Shown here in pieces: positions 17,343 through 26,625 of a stretch of 64,000 nt of DNA; positions within the stretch are counted from its first letter, which is position 1; the number at the start of each line of letters is the position of its first letter. The stretch covers positions 924,116 to 988,115 of the forward strand of contig NZ_JFKA01000001.1 of NCBI RefSeq assembly GCF_002115755.1, in the 5' to 3' direction. The position numbers were made by a program, and so were the translations under genes. The stretch is from Thalassospira mesophila. GTDB taxonomy: Bacteria > Pseudomonadota > Alphaproteobacteria > Rhodospirillales > Thalassospiraceae. The notes beneath the pieces are model-generated. The model was not told the origin of the DNA. It worked only from the letters and a program-made list of their open reading frames with translations, and did no database searches.

Positions 17343-18692
17343 ATGGCATTTTCATTAAAAACAAAATCGCGCCAGTTTGCCGCCGGTCTGATTGCACTGG
17401 TGGGCGTTGCCGGGTTTGGTATTGGTACGGCACAGGCGGTTGAAGTACAGGAAGTGATCAGCAAGGGCGGGATTAAGGCCTGGCTGATCGAGGATCATTT
17501 AAACCCGCTTCTGACCGTTGATTTTTCCTTCAAGGGGGCCGGTGCCGCCACCGACCCTGACGGCAAGCTGGGCCGGGCCAATATGGTGTCGGGCCTGATT
17601 GACGAAGGCGCTGGCGATATGGACAGCCAGACCTTTCGCGGGCAAATGGAAAACAAATCGATCAGCCTGTCTTATGACGCCGGGCGCGATGATTTTACCG
17701 GGTCGCTGGTAACATTAACGCGCGAACGCGAAACAGCGGTAAAGCTGCTTAAATTATCGCTGACCAAGCCGCGCTTTGATGATGAAGCGGTCGAACGCAT
17801 TCGTTCGCAAATTGTGGCCGGGTTAAAGCAGGAAGAAACCGATCCCGGCTCAATGGCGCAGCGCGCCTTTTTCAAAAGCGTTTTTGGCGATCATCCCTAT
17901 GCCCGCCCGGTTGAAGGTACCTTTGACACCGTGAATGGCTTGAAAGTTGCTGATCTGCGCGACTTTGTGAAGCAGTCGCTGGCACGCGATAACCTGATTA
18001 TCGGTGTCGCGGGCGATATCACGGCCAAGGAACTGGGTCCGTTGCTAGACGATGCCTTTGGCGGTTTGCCCGAACATAGCAAATTGCCGAAAATTCCGGC
18101 TGTGACGCCGAAATTTGGCGGTGATGTGAAGGTGATTGCGCAAGATAACCCGCAAAGCCAGGCGATGTGGGGCCAAAAAGGCATTGCCCGCAAGGACAAG
18201 GATTTTTACGCCGCCTATGTGATGAACTATATTCTGGGTGGGGGTGGTTTTTCATCGCGCCTGACCGAGGAAGTCCGTGAAAAACGCGGGCTGGCCTATG
18301 GTGTTTATAGCTATCTTGCTAATCTGGACCAGGCCAATATCATGATGGGCGGGGTTGCCACGCGCAACGATGCGATTGGCAAAAGCCTGTCGGTTATTCG
18401 GGGTGAATGGCAAAAAATGCAGCAAAAGGGCATTAGCCAGACCGAACTGGACAATGCCAAATCCTATCTGACCGGCGCGTTTCCATTACGCTTTACCAGC
18501 CTTGGCAATTTGTCGGGCATGCTGGTGGGGATGCAAAGCGAGGATCTGGGCATCGATTTCCTGGATAAACGCAATGATTACGTTAACGCCATTACCCTTG
18601 ATGATGTGAACCGCGTTGCCGGGGAATTGCTGGACCCGGACCACGTTACCGCGATTGTGGTGGGCAAGCCGGAAGGAAAATTAACCTTCTAA
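17343..18692 (+). CDS. M16 family peptidase-like protein, non-catalytic subunit
   Basis: 449 residues, ATG at 17343, 2 bp after the previous stop, so translationally coupled. A signal peptide is visible (ALVGVAGFGIGTAQA). The HXXEH zinc motif is replaced by SGLIDEGAG at the expected place, while the C-terminal RxxxxxxYG signature is kept (EKRGLAYGVYSYL). This is the partner pattern seen in other bacterial M16 pairs, where the inactive subunit supplies the substrate arginine/tyrosine site. A strong bidirectional terminator follows. Confidence 0.92.
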   Translation: MAFSLKTKSRQFAAGLIALVGVAGFGIGTAQAVEVQEVISKGGIKAWLIEDHLNPLLTVDFSFKGAGAATDPDGKLGRANMVSGLIDEGAGDMDSQTFRGQMENKSISLSYDAGRDDFTGSLVTLTRERETAVKLLKLSLTKPRFDDEAVERIRSQIVAGLKQEETDPGSMAQRAFFKSVFGDHPYARPVEGTFDTVNGLKVADLRDFVKQSLARDNLIIGVAGDITAKELGPLLDDAFGGLPEHSKLPKIPAVTPKFGGDVKVIAQDNPQSQAMWGQKGIARKDKDFYAAYVMNYILGGGGFSSRLTEEVREKRGLAYGVYSYLANLDQANIMMGGVATRNDAIGKSLSVIRGEWQKMQQKGISQTELDNAKSYLTGAFPLRFTSLGNLSGMLVGMQSEDLGIDFLDKRNDYVNAITLDDVNRVAGELLDPDHVTAIVVGKPEGKLTF

Positions 18693-18720
18693 CGGTCTGA
18701 TACACCGGATTTGGATTTTC

Positions 18721-18754
18721 AAAACACGGCAGGATTTCCTTGCCGTGTTTTTTT
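18721..18754. terminator. Bidirectional intrinsic terminator between M16 and gntR genes
   Basis: AAACACGGCA and TGCCGTGTTT form a 10-bp stem with T-rich tails on both strands (T7 on plus, TTTTG on minus). It serves both the M16 block and the convergent GntR gene, whose stop codon (18753-18755) lies within its tail. Confidence 0.85.
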
Positions 18755-19403
18755 ATGCGACCTGCATGATGTGGCGGCGGATGGCGTCTTCAAGGGCCTT
18801 GGCATCGCGGTTGCGAACGGCGGTGACCATTTCAAAATGTTCGATGCTGGATTGTTTGACGCGCTGGCGGGTTTTCCATTGCCCGGCCGGGGCCGAGGGG
18901 ATGCGGTGGCGCAGATCGTCGATGGTGGCCGATATTTGCGGGTTGCCCGACATGCTAAGCAACTGGTGGTGAAAGGCCTGATTGGCTTCGTGTTGCTGCA
19001 CAATGCTGCCGGTATCGATTAAATCTTCGAAATTTTGCGCCATTTTTTGCAAAAGTTCGCATTCCGGGCCGGTGCCGTGGCGAATGATGCGTGCCGCTGC
19101 GGCACATTCGATCATGGCGCGTAAATCAAGCAGGTCGCGGACCTCGTCGCCATCGGCTTCGTAAACGTAATAGCCGCGATTGAGTTCGTGGCGGATCAGC
19201 TGTTTTTGCGCCAGCCGGTCCAGCGCCAGACGGATCATGGGCCGCGACGTTTTGTAGCGTTGCTGCAGTTCGATCTGTTTTAACCACGAGCCGGGTGCAT
19301 AGGCCCCGGCCTGAATGTCGGTGGCGATCTGGTCCATCAGGTCGGCTTCTGTGTCGCTGTGTGCGGGTTTCAACGTTTCCACGGATTGCTCTTTTTTGTG
19401 CAT
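18753..19403 (-). CDS. GntR family (FCD-type) transcriptional regulator
   Basis: 216 residues, start ATG at 19401-19403 (MHKKEQSVETLK). Residues 20-85 form the GntR winged helix (LMDQIATDIQAGAYAPGSWL then TSRPMIRLALDRL). The C-terminal FCD effector domain shows DLLDLRAMIECAAAA and the metal-binding His residues (FHHQLL, HFEMVTAVRNRD). FCD regulators sense small carboxylic acids. It is divergent from the M20 amidohydrolase/ABC importer operon, with a perfect palindrome between them, so it very likely controls that operon. Confidence 0.9.
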   Translation of the reverse strand: MHKKEQSVETLKPAHSDTEADLMDQIATDIQAGAYAPGSWLKQIELQQRYKTSRPMIRLALDRLAQKQLIRHELNRGYYVYEADGDEVRDLLDLRAMIECAAAARIIRHGTGPECELLQKMAQNFEDLIDTGSIVQQHEANQAFHHQLLSMSGNPQISATIDDLRHRIPSAPAGQWKTRQRVKQSSIEHFEMVTAVRNRDAKALEDAIRRHIMQVA

Positions 19404-19479
19404 TGGACGCGCGAAAGGTGCGCTTTTATTTATATCGAACTGGCGAGAACATGCCAGCGCCAACCTTCTGCATAATTAG

Positions 19480-19495
19480 TACGCAGTTTTGCGTA
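19480..19495. promoter_or_regulatory. Putative GntR operator
   Basis: The perfect palindrome TACGCAGTTTTGCGTA (6-4-6) lies in the 199-bp gap between the divergent gntR and M20 genes. It fits the short symmetric sites used by FCD-type GntR proteins. Confidence 0.5.
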
Positions 19496-19602
19496 GTGCA
19501 TATTTTTCACCCAAAAAACCGGTTTGTTCTTTACAAAGGGAAAATATGCGCCAAAATTGGCACCAATTTACAGATGATGAATACGGATACAAGGAAAATC
19601 AC

Positions 19603-21042
19603 ATGGCTGCCACGTCGAATGCCGACGCGATCTGGACAATGGTAGAGGGGCATGGCCCCGATTTGTGCGCCATGAGTGACGAGATCTGGGAAACCCCGGA
19701 ACTGAATTATCAGGAAACCAAAAGCGTTGCCCGCCACAAGGATATGCTGGCGCAAAAGGGCTTTCGCGTTTCCGAAAATATTGGCGGCATTCCCACCGCC
19801 GTAATGGGCGAGGCCGGTGACGGCGGCCCGGTGATTGCGATTTTGGGGGAATATGACGCGCTGCCGGGCTTAAGTCAGGAAGCCGGTATTGCCGAACAAA
19901 AACCGCGTAATGACAGCGACAACGGGCATGGTTGCGGCCATAACCTGTTGGGGTCCGGCGCGATGCTGGCCGCGATTGCCGTGCGCGATTTTTTGCAAAG
20001 CAATAATTTGCCCGGTCGGGTGCGCTATTATGGTTGCCCGGCGGAAGAAGGCGGATCGGCCAAGGGTTTTATGGTGCGTGCCGGTGCGTTTGATGATGTT
20101 GACGTTGCCATTTCGTGGCATCCGGCCCCTTTTGCCGGGGTTAATAACCCGATTTCGCTGGCCTGTAACGAACTGGAATTTCATTTCAAGGGCCGGGCGG
20201 CGCATGCGTCATCCTCGCCGGAACTGGGGCGCAGCGCGCTTGACGCGGTGGAGCTGATGAATGTCGGTGCCAATTACATGCGCGAGCATATGCCCAGCAC
20301 CGCGCGCCTGCATTATGCCCTGATCAATGCCGGTGGTGTTGCGCCCAATGTGGTGCAAGCCAATGCCACGGTGCGCTACCTGATCCGTGCGCGCGAACTT
20401 GACGAGCTGATCGAACTGGTTGAACGGGTCAAGAAAATTGCCCAGGGTGCAGCGCTGATGACCGAAACCAGTGTCGAACATGTGGTGGTGAGCGGGGATG
20501 CCAACCTGATTGGCAATACCCCGCTTGAACAACTGATGTATCGCAAGCTCGAAGCGCTTGGCCCGCCGGAATTTGACGAGGCCGATCGCGACTTTGCCCG
20601 TGAAATTCAGGCAACGCTTAGCGAAAAGGACATCCGTGCGGCCTATGCCCGGTTTGGCCTGAAGCCGCGCCTGGATGTGCCGTTATGCGACACGATTTTC
20701 CCGCCTGAAAGTGGCGATGGCCGCCATGTTGGGTCGACCGATGTCGGCACGGTCAGCTGGGTGGTGCCCACCGTGCAAATGCGCGGTGCAACCTATGCCA
20801 TTGGCACCCCGGGCCATAGCTGGCAGTTGGTGGCACAGGGCAAAATGCCGGCTGCGCACAAAGGCATGGTCCATGCGGCCAAGGTGATGGCGGCAACGGC
20901 ATCCGAACTGTTTGCCGACCCGTCGCTGGTGGCAGCCGCCAAGGCCGATTTTGCCGAACGTCGCGAAGGTCGGCCGTTTATCAACCCGATCCCCGATGAT
21001 GTGAACCCGCCAATCCCCGGTTACGGCGAGGCAGCAGAGTAA
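19603..21042 (+). CDS. M20 family amidohydrolase (AbgB-like)
   Basis: 479 residues from MAATSNADAIWTMVEGHG; AAGGAAAA precedes the ATG at 19603. Metal-site features of M20 amidohydrolases are clear: LGEYDALPG near residue 86, GHGCGHNLLG near residue 106, CPAEEGG near residue 147 and SWHPAPF near residue 172. The overall pattern resembles aminobenzoyl-glutamate utilisation protein B. These cytosolic enzymes cleave N-acyl or aryl-amide bonds. Placement ahead of a polar amino acid ABC importer suggests it hydrolyses an imported conjugated amino acid. Confidence 0.88.
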   Translation: MAATSNADAIWTMVEGHGPDLCAMSDEIWETPELNYQETKSVARHKDMLAQKGFRVSENIGGIPTAVMGEAGDGGPVIAILGEYDALPGLSQEAGIAEQKPRNDSDNGHGCGHNLLGSGAMLAAIAVRDFLQSNNLPGRVRYYGCPAEEGGSAKGFMVRAGAFDDVDVAISWHPAPFAGVNNPISLACNELEFHFKGRAAHASSSPELGRSALDAVELMNVGANYMREHMPSTARLHYALINAGGVAPNVVQANATVRYLIRARELDELIELVERVKKIAQGAALMTETSVEHVVVSGDANLIGNTPLEQLMYRKLEALGPPEFDEADRDFAREIQATLSEKDIRAAYARFGLKPRLDVPLCDTIFPPESGDGRHVGSTDVGTVSWVVPTVQMRGATYAIGTPGHSWQLVAQGKMPAAHKGMVHAAKVMAATASELFADPSLVAAAKADFAERREGRPFINPIPDDVNPPIPGYGEAAE

Positions 21043-21115
21043 TGGCCCGGCCAGCCCGTTTAACCTGTTTATACGGGCTGGCTGTGCCCGCCCACCACCA
21101 AGAAAGGATGCGCTG

Positions 21116-21838
21116 ATGTCGCATGCCAGTTTCTGGGAATTGATGAATTTTGGCCCCGATGGCTGGGGCTGGTCGATGATGCGTGCCGCGGGCGTGACCG
21201 TGATGGTTGCGTTGGCCGGTTTTATACTGGGCGGGTTTATTGGCAGTTTTGGCGCGTGGGCGAAAATTGCCGGTAATCGCCCGGTACGAATTGCCGCTGA
21301 TGCCTACACCACCATTTTGCGCGGTATTCCCGACCTTTTGGTGATTTTTCTGTTTTATTTTGGCGGCAGTCTGGCGCTGTCGGCGATCTATCGTGCCTTT
21401 GGCGGCGAGGGATTTGTTGATTTTCCCGGTTTTGCCGCCGGGGCGATGGCGATTGGCCTGACATCGGGCGCGCAACATACCGAAGTGTTCCGCGGTGCCT
21501 ATTACGCCATTCATGACGGCGAACTCGAAGCGGCAAAGGCCGCAGGCATGACACGCATGATGATGCTGCGCCGGATCATTATGCCGTTATTGCTGCGCCA
21601 TGCCTTGCCGGGGCTGGGTAATATCTGGCAGGTGGTGCTTAAAGAATCGGCCCTGGTGTCGGTTACCGGTTTGATCGAACTGGCCCGTCAGGCCCAGATC
21701 GGGGCCGGGTCGACCCGCCAGCCGTTCTATTTCTTTATGGCCGCAGCCTTGCTGTTTTTAATGATCACGTTTGTCTCTAACCGGGTGTTCCGGTTCTCCG
21801 AGGCGCATTTTTCACGCGGGGTTCGGGGGGCAAGATGA
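21116..21838 (+). CDS. Polar amino acid ABC transporter permease (HisQ-like)
   Basis: 240 residues with about five membrane helices. The ATPase-coupling EAA loop is seen as GELEAAKAAGMTRMMMLRRI near residue 138, and the HisM/Q motif RGIPDLLVIFLFYFG near residue 68. It overlaps the next permease by 4 bp (ATGA), so the two are co-translated. It should form the inner-membrane channel with its partner for import of a polar amino acid or opine-like compound. Confidence 0.93.
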   Translation: MSHASFWELMNFGPDGWGWSMMRAAGVTVMVALAGFILGGFIGSFGAWAKIAGNRPVRIAADAYTTILRGIPDLLVIFLFYFGGSLALSAIYRAFGGEGFVDFPGFAAGAMAIGLTSGAQHTEVFRGAYYAIHDGELEAAKAAGMTRMMMLRRIIMPLLLRHALPGLGNIWQVVLKESALVSVTGLIELARQAQIGAGSTRQPFYFFMAAALLFLMITFVSNRVFRFSEAHFSRGVRGAR

Positions 21839-22560
21839 TCGATTTTCCATTTATGTATGAGGCGCTGATGCGCCTTTTGCCCGGCATTCCCATGACCTTG
21901 CAACTGGCCTTCATTGCCTCGGCCTTCGGGGTGTTTTTTGCCCTTGCCGCCGCATTAATGCAGTTGTCGGGCAATGTGGTTTTGCGCTCCATCGCCGATT
22001 TTTATGTGTTTTGCATTCGCGGCACGCCGCTTTTGATCCAGATATTTCTGATCTATTACGGCATGGGACAGTTTGATTTTATCCGTCACAGCTTTATGTG
22101 GCCGATCCTGCGTGAACCCTACTGGTGCGCAATTTTCGCCCTGATGTTTAATACCGGTGCCTATGGCAGCCAGATTGTACGCGGCGGATTGTTATCGGTG
22201 CCGCGCGGACAGGTGGAAGCCGCACGCAGCTGTGGCATGTCGCAGGTTTTGATTTATCGCCGCATTATCTTGCCGCTCGCCATTCGTCAGGCGTTACCGG
22301 CCTATGGCAACGAGGTGATTTTGCTTTTGAAGGCAACCTCGCTGGCATCGATCATTACCCTGATGGAAATTACCGGGCTGGCAGCCAAGATGATTTCGGA
22401 AACATACCGTGTGGTCGAGGTGTTTCTGGTCGCGGGCAGCCTGTATTTGCTGATCAATTTCATTTTATCACGCGGCGTCGCGGTGCTGGAAAAACGGCTG
22501 ATGCGCCATACCGCTGCCGAACGCCCGTCGTCACGGGTTGCCGCACGGGGGGCTGCATAA
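21835..22560 (+). CDS. Polar amino acid ABC transporter permease (HisM-like)
   Basis: 241 residues, start overlapping the previous stop. It carries [15 protein letters not shown] near residue 61 and the EAA loop [19 protein letters not shown] near residue 124, then [19 protein letters not shown]. It is the second membrane subunit of the importer. Its stop is one base before the ATG of the ATPase gene. Confidence 0.93.
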   Translation: MIDFPFMYEALMRLLPGIPMTLQLAFIASAFGVFFALAAALMQLSGNVVLRSIADFYVFCIRGTPLLIQIFLIYYGMGQFDFIRHSFMWPILREPYWCAIFALMFNTGAYGSQIVRGGLLSVPRGQVEAARSCGMSQVLIYRRIILPLAIRQALPAYGNEVILLLKATSLASIITLMEITGLAAKMISETYRVVEVFLVAGSLYLLINFILSRGVAVLEKRLMRHTAAERPSSRVAARGAA

Positions 22561-22561
22561 C

Positions 22562-23416
22562 ATGTCATCATCTGCTTTGGCACAGCCGGTGTTGCAAGAT
22601 CCGGATCTGGCGCTGGCGGCATCCTCTGCCGATGCGCAGCTTTCGGGGCAAAAAACCGCGATCAGCATTCGCAACCTGCATAAAAACTTTGGCGATGTTG
22701 AAGTGCTTAAGGGCATTGATATTGATGTCGCCGAAGGGCAGGTGGTGTCGATTTTAGGGTCTTCGGGCTCTGGAAAATCAACCTTGTTGCGCTGTGTGAA
22801 TTTCCTGGAATCCCCGACCATGGGCGAAATCACCATTGCCGGGGAAACTGTGCGCACGCGTCCGGGCAAAAATGGCGACCTTGAAGCGGCTGATATTGGC
22901 CAGCTGAACCGCCTGCGCAGCAATGTCGGCATGGTGTTTCAAAGTTTTAATTTGTGGTCGCATAAAACCGTTCTGGAAAATGTCATGGAAGCGCCGGTTT
23001 ATGTGCAAAAGCGCCCGGTGGCCGAATGCCATGACGAAGCCTGCGCCTATCTGGAAAAGGTGGGTATTTACGACAAACGGTTTTCCTACCCGTCACGCCT
23101 GTCAGGCGGGCAGCAACAACGTGCGGCCATTGCCCGGTCATTGGCGATGCATCCCAAGGTTATGCTGTTTGACGAACCGACATCGGCACTGGACCCCGAA
23201 CTGGTGGGCGAAGTGTTGCGTGTGATGCGCGCACTGGCCGACGAGGGACGGACCATGCTGGTGGTGACACACGAAATGGGATTTGCCCGCGAGGTTTCCA
23301 ACCGGGTGATTTTCCTCGAACAGGGATGGATCGAGGAAGACGGCGCACCCGAAACGGTGTTTGGGGCCAGCCGTTCGGCCCGGTTCCGGCAATTCATCGC
23401 GGCCCAGCCGCATTAA
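22562..23416 (+). CDS. Polar amino acid ABC transporter ATP-binding protein
   Basis: 284 residues. Walker A is GSSGSGKST (near residue 72), the signature LSGGQQQR near residue 180 and Walker [13 protein letters not shown] near residue 201; the switch histidine is in VVTHEMGF. A 35-residue N-terminal extension of low complexity precedes the domain. It powers the importer formed by the two upstream permeases and is the only ABC ATPase in the window. Confidence 0.95.
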   Translation: MSSSALAQPVLQDPDLALAASSADAQLSGQKTAISIRNLHKNFGDVEVLKGIDIDVAEGQVVSILGSSGSGKSTLLRCVNFLESPTMGEITIAGETVRTRPGKNGDLEAADIGQLNRLRSNVGMVFQSFNLWSHKTVLENVMEAPVYVQKRPVAECHDEACAYLEKVGIYDKRFSYPSRLSGGQQQRAAIARSLAMHPKVMLFDEPTSALDPELVGEVLRVMRALADEGRTMLVVTHEMGFAREVSNRVIFLEQGWIEEDGAPETVFGASRSARFRQFIAAQPH

Positions 23417-23461
23417 CAAAACCGGCGATATAACGCCAAAACAATCATCACGGAGGCCTAA

Positions 23462-24304
23462 ATGAAATTTGGTAAACTGGTTCTGGCCGTTTGCATGGGG
23501 CTGGCAATGCTGGGCCATGCGCAAGCCAAGGAATGGAAGCACATCACGATTGCCACCGAAGGGGCATTTCCCCCGTGGAATGCAACCAAGCCCGATGGCT
23601 CGCTGGATGGCTATGAAATCGATTTGTACAAGGATTTGTGCAAACGGATGAATGTGGAATGCACCATGGTGACGCAGGCATGGGACGGTATTATTCCGGC
23701 CCTGACGGCGGGCAAGTTTGATGCAATTATGGCGGGCATGTCGGCGACGGCAAAACGCGAAAAAATCATCAGCTTTTCTGAATCCTATGGCACCACCGGC
23801 CAGACCTTTGCCGTTGCACGCGGCAGCGATCTTGAAAAAATGCCGCATTTTGGCGAAGTTTTCTCTCTCGAAACCGAATTGCCGCAGGCTGAAAAAGCGA
23901 TTGAAGACATCAAGCCGCTGTTGAAGGGCAAAATCATCGGGGTGCAGACCGCGTCCATCGCGTCGGTATTCCTTGATAAATACCTCAAAGGCACCGCCGA
24001 AATCCGTGAATACAAATCAACCGAACAGCATGACCTTGATTTGCTGGCAGGCCGCGTTGACGTGATCATGGCATCGATGGGCTACCTTTCAACGGCTGCG
24101 GCCAAAGAAGGCAACAGCGACATGGTTGTCGCCGGTCCGCGTTTCCAGCGTGGCATTCTGGGCCGTGGCAGCTCGGTTGGCTTGCGCAAGGAAGATACCG
24201 ATCTGCGCGACATGTTTAACAAGGCCATTGCCGAAGCCAAGGCCGATGGCACGATCAAAAAACTGTCGGACAAATGGTTTGGCTTTGATGTAACGCCGCA
24301 TTGA
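23462..24304 (+). CDS. Polar amino acid ABC transporter substrate-binding protein (family 3)
   Basis: 280 residues with a signal peptide (MKFGKLVLAVCMGLAMLGHAQA). The SBP family 3 start follows: ITIATEGAFPPWNATKPDGS and LDGYEIDLYKDLCKRM. The later GKIIGVQTAS and SDKWFGFD segments also match. It captures the ligand in the periplasm. The pattern is nearest to lysine/arginine/ornithine or opine binders, but specificity is not readable. Confidence 0.94.
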   Translation: MKFGKLVLAVCMGLAMLGHAQAKEWKHITIATEGAFPPWNATKPDGSLDGYEIDLYKDLCKRMNVECTMVTQAWDGIIPALTAGKFDAIMAGMSATAKREKIISFSESYGTTGQTFAVARGSDLEKMPHFGEVFSLETELPQAEKAIEDIKPLLKGKIIGVQTASIASVFLDKYLKGTAEIREYKSTEQHDLDLLAGRVDVIMASMGYLSTAAAKEGNSDMVVAGPRFQRGILGRGSSVGLRKEDTDLRDMFNKAIAEAKADGTIKKLSDKWFGFDVTPH

Positions 24305-24347
24305 TTTTAAATCGGGATAGCTCAACCTTCCCGGTTTATATCAATAT

Positions 24348-24371
24348 GGGCTGATCGTGATCGATCAGCCC
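24348..24371 (+). terminator. Hairpin after the ABC importer operon
   Basis: GGGCTGATCG, loop TGAT and CGATCAGCCC form a perfect 10-bp stem 44 bp after the stop of the binding-protein gene. Only short T stretches follow. Confidence 0.55.
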
Positions 24372-24447
24372 ATCCCTCAAGCGCCGGGCACCGGGCATCT
24401 GCCGGTTTGGCTTTGGCGCCACAGGGCGCGCGGCCCCGTCGGGCCTA

Positions 24448-24484
24448 ACCACGTCGCAATTGGAATAATTGATTGCGACGTGGT
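24448..24484 (+). terminator. Second hairpin upstream of mutL
   Basis: ACCACGTCGCAAT and its complement form a 13-bp stem with an 11-nt loop, followed by GTTTAAATAA. It may insulate mutL from the upstream operon. Confidence 0.5.
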
Positions 24485-24586
24485 GTTTAAATAACGCAGG
24501 GGCAGCGAAAGTGATTTCGCCGCCCCTGTTGCTTTTGGGGGCTGTGCCCTTCTATATAGGGTATCGAACAACACAGGCTTTTGTTT

Positions 24587-26554
24587 ATGTCGCTGCGCAT
24601 TCTGCCCCAGAATCTGATCAACCAGATTGCCGCCGGTGAGGTGGTTGAACGCCCGGCTGCGGCGTTGAAAGAACTGGTGGAAAATGCGCTCGATGCCGGG
24701 GCGCAAAAGGTGGATGTTGCCCTGCGCGAAGGCGGGCGGACATTGTTATCGGTTACCGATGACGGGCGCGGCATGACCCCTGAGGAACTCGCCCTGGCGG
24801 TTGAACGCCATGCGACATCAAAATTGCCCGATGATGATTTGTTCAACATTGCCTTTATGGGCTTTCGCGGTGAAGCCTTGCCGTCCATCGGCTCGGTCTC
24901 GCGGATGCGATTGACCAGCCGGACCAAGGACGCCCCAAACGCCTGGAGCCTGAGCATCGAAGGTGGCCACAAGGGCGAACCCGAACCCGCAGCCCACCCG
25001 TTTGGCACCCGGGTTGAGGTGCGTGATTTGTTTTATGCCACCCCGGCGCGGTTGAAATTTTTAAAAACCGCGCGCACCGAACAGATGTATGCGCGCGAGA
25101 TTATGGAACGCCTGGCAATGGCGCGGCCCGACGTTGGCTTTAGCCTTAGCGGCGATAACAACAAATCGATCCTGAATTACCCGGCGTGTAGTGGCGATTT
25201 GTTTGATGCGCGCCTGAAACGCCTTGGCGCGGTGATGGGCCGCGAATTTCAGGATAACGCCTTGCAGATCGAGGCCGAACGCGAAGGCACGCGCCTGACC
25301 GGCTATGCCGGGGTGCCGACGCTGAACCGTGGCAATGCGCAAATGCAGTTTTTGTTTGTCAATGGTCGCCCGGTCAAAGACCGGTTGTTGCAGGGGGCGG
25401 TGCGCGGGGCTTATCAGGATTTTCTGGCGCGTGATCGCCACCCGTTGCTGGCGCTGTTTTTGGAAGTTGAACCGCGCGAGGTGGATGTAAACGTGCATCC
25501 CGGCAAAACCGAGGTGCGCTTTCGCGATCCGGGCATGGTGCGCGGCCTGATCGTGGGGGCATTAAAACATGCGTTGGCCGGGGCCGGGCACCGCGCATCG
25601 ACCACAGTTGCCGACATGGCAATGGGGGCAGTGCGCCGTGAAGGCGACGACGGCAATGGTATGCCCTATGGCGCGCTTGGCAGTGCATCGGGCCGAATGG
25701 CGGGGTTTGGCGGTTATAACCGCAACCCCAATGCCTATCCCGGCCATCAGGCGATTGAACGTAATTATGCCGCCCAGGCACCTTATGATAATGGCGGCTT
25801 GTTTGACCGCCCGCGTGATTTTGGCGGTCATCCTTCTGCCGGGCAGGGGAATGGGCCGGGCGACGGGTATGATGGCGGCTTTGCCGGGGCGGCTGCGGCG
25901 GCACTGGCGGGCGGCTATGCCAGCGCGTCGCCATCCGCCCGCATCGATGCCACCGATGACACCCGCTTTGTTGATCATCCTTTGGGGGCGGCCCGTGGGC
26001 AGGTTCATGCCAATTACATCATCGCGCAAACCCGTGATGGGCTGGTGATTGTCGATCAGCACGCCGCGCATGAACGCATTGTTTATGAACGCATGAAGGC
26101 CGATCTGGCGCAAACCGGGGTTAAGCGCCAGGGTTTGTTATTGCCCGAGGTGGTGGAGCTTGATGAATCCGGTGCCGACCGGGTGGCCGAACGCGCCGAG
26201 GAATTTGCTGAACTGGGGCTGGTGATTGAACCGTTTGGCCCTGGCGCGATTGTGGTACGCGAAGTGCCCGCGATGCTGGGCAAGGTTGATGTCGCAGCCC
26301 TTGTGCGTGATCTGGCCGATGAACTGGCGGAACTGGGCGAGGGCATGGCCCTTAAAGACCGGTTGATGCATGTGTGTGCGACTATGGCGTGTCATGGCTC
26401 GGTGCGCTCTGGTCGTAAACTGAATGCCGATGAAATGAACGCCCTGTTGCGTCAGATGGAAGCCACCCCCCATTCCGGCCAGTGCAACCATGGCCGCCCA
26501 ACCTATGTCGAGCTGAAATTGCATGACATTGAAAAGATGTTTGGCCGCAGATAA
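24587..26554 (+). CDS. mutL: DNA mismatch repair protein MutL
   Basis: 655 residues, ATG at 24587. The GHKL ATPase motifs are all present: [20 protein letters not shown] (residue 11), [21 protein letters not shown] and [10 protein letters not shown]. The N-terminal transducer domain follows ([24 protein letters not shown]). A glycine-rich, low-complexity linker spans about residues 345-455. The C-terminal dimerisation domain has the QHAAHERI motif and ends CNHGRPTYV, the zinc-region motif. It couples MutS mismatch recognition to strand removal. Confidence 0.97.
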   Translation: MSLRILPQNLINQIAAGEVVERPAAALKELVENALDAGAQKVDVALREGGRTLLSVTDDGRGMTPEELALAVERHATSKLPDDDLFNIAFMGFRGEALPSIGSVSRMRLTSRTKDAPNAWSLSIEGGHKGEPEPAAHPFGTRVEVRDLFYATPARLKFLKTARTEQMYAREIMERLAMARPDVGFSLSGDNNKSILNYPACSGDLFDARLKRLGAVMGREFQDNALQIEAEREGTRLTGYAGVPTLNRGNAQMQFLFVNGRPVKDRLLQGAVRGAYQDFLARDRHPLLALFLEVEPREVDVNVHPGKTEVRFRDPGMVRGLIVGALKHALAGAGHRASTTVADMAMGAVRREGDDGNGMPYGALGSASGRMAGFGGYNRNPNAYPGHQAIERNYAAQAPYDNGGLFDRPRDFGGHPSAGQGNGPGDGYDGGFAGAAAAALAGGYASASPSARIDATDDTRFVDHPLGAARGQVHANYIIAQTRDGLVIVDQHAAHERIVYERMKADLAQTGVKRQGLLLPEVVELDESGADRVAERAEEFAELGLVIEPFGPGAIVVREVPAMLGKVDVAALVRDLADELAELGEGMALKDRLMHVCATMACHGSVRSGRKLNADEMNALLRQMEATPHSGQCNHGRPTYVELKLHDIEKMFGRR

Positions 26555-26625
26555 CCCCACCGCCTGAACCCTAATCAGATAAGGCAAAGCCCCGATATAG
26601 CCCGACGCAGATGTGCCCGCTGCGA

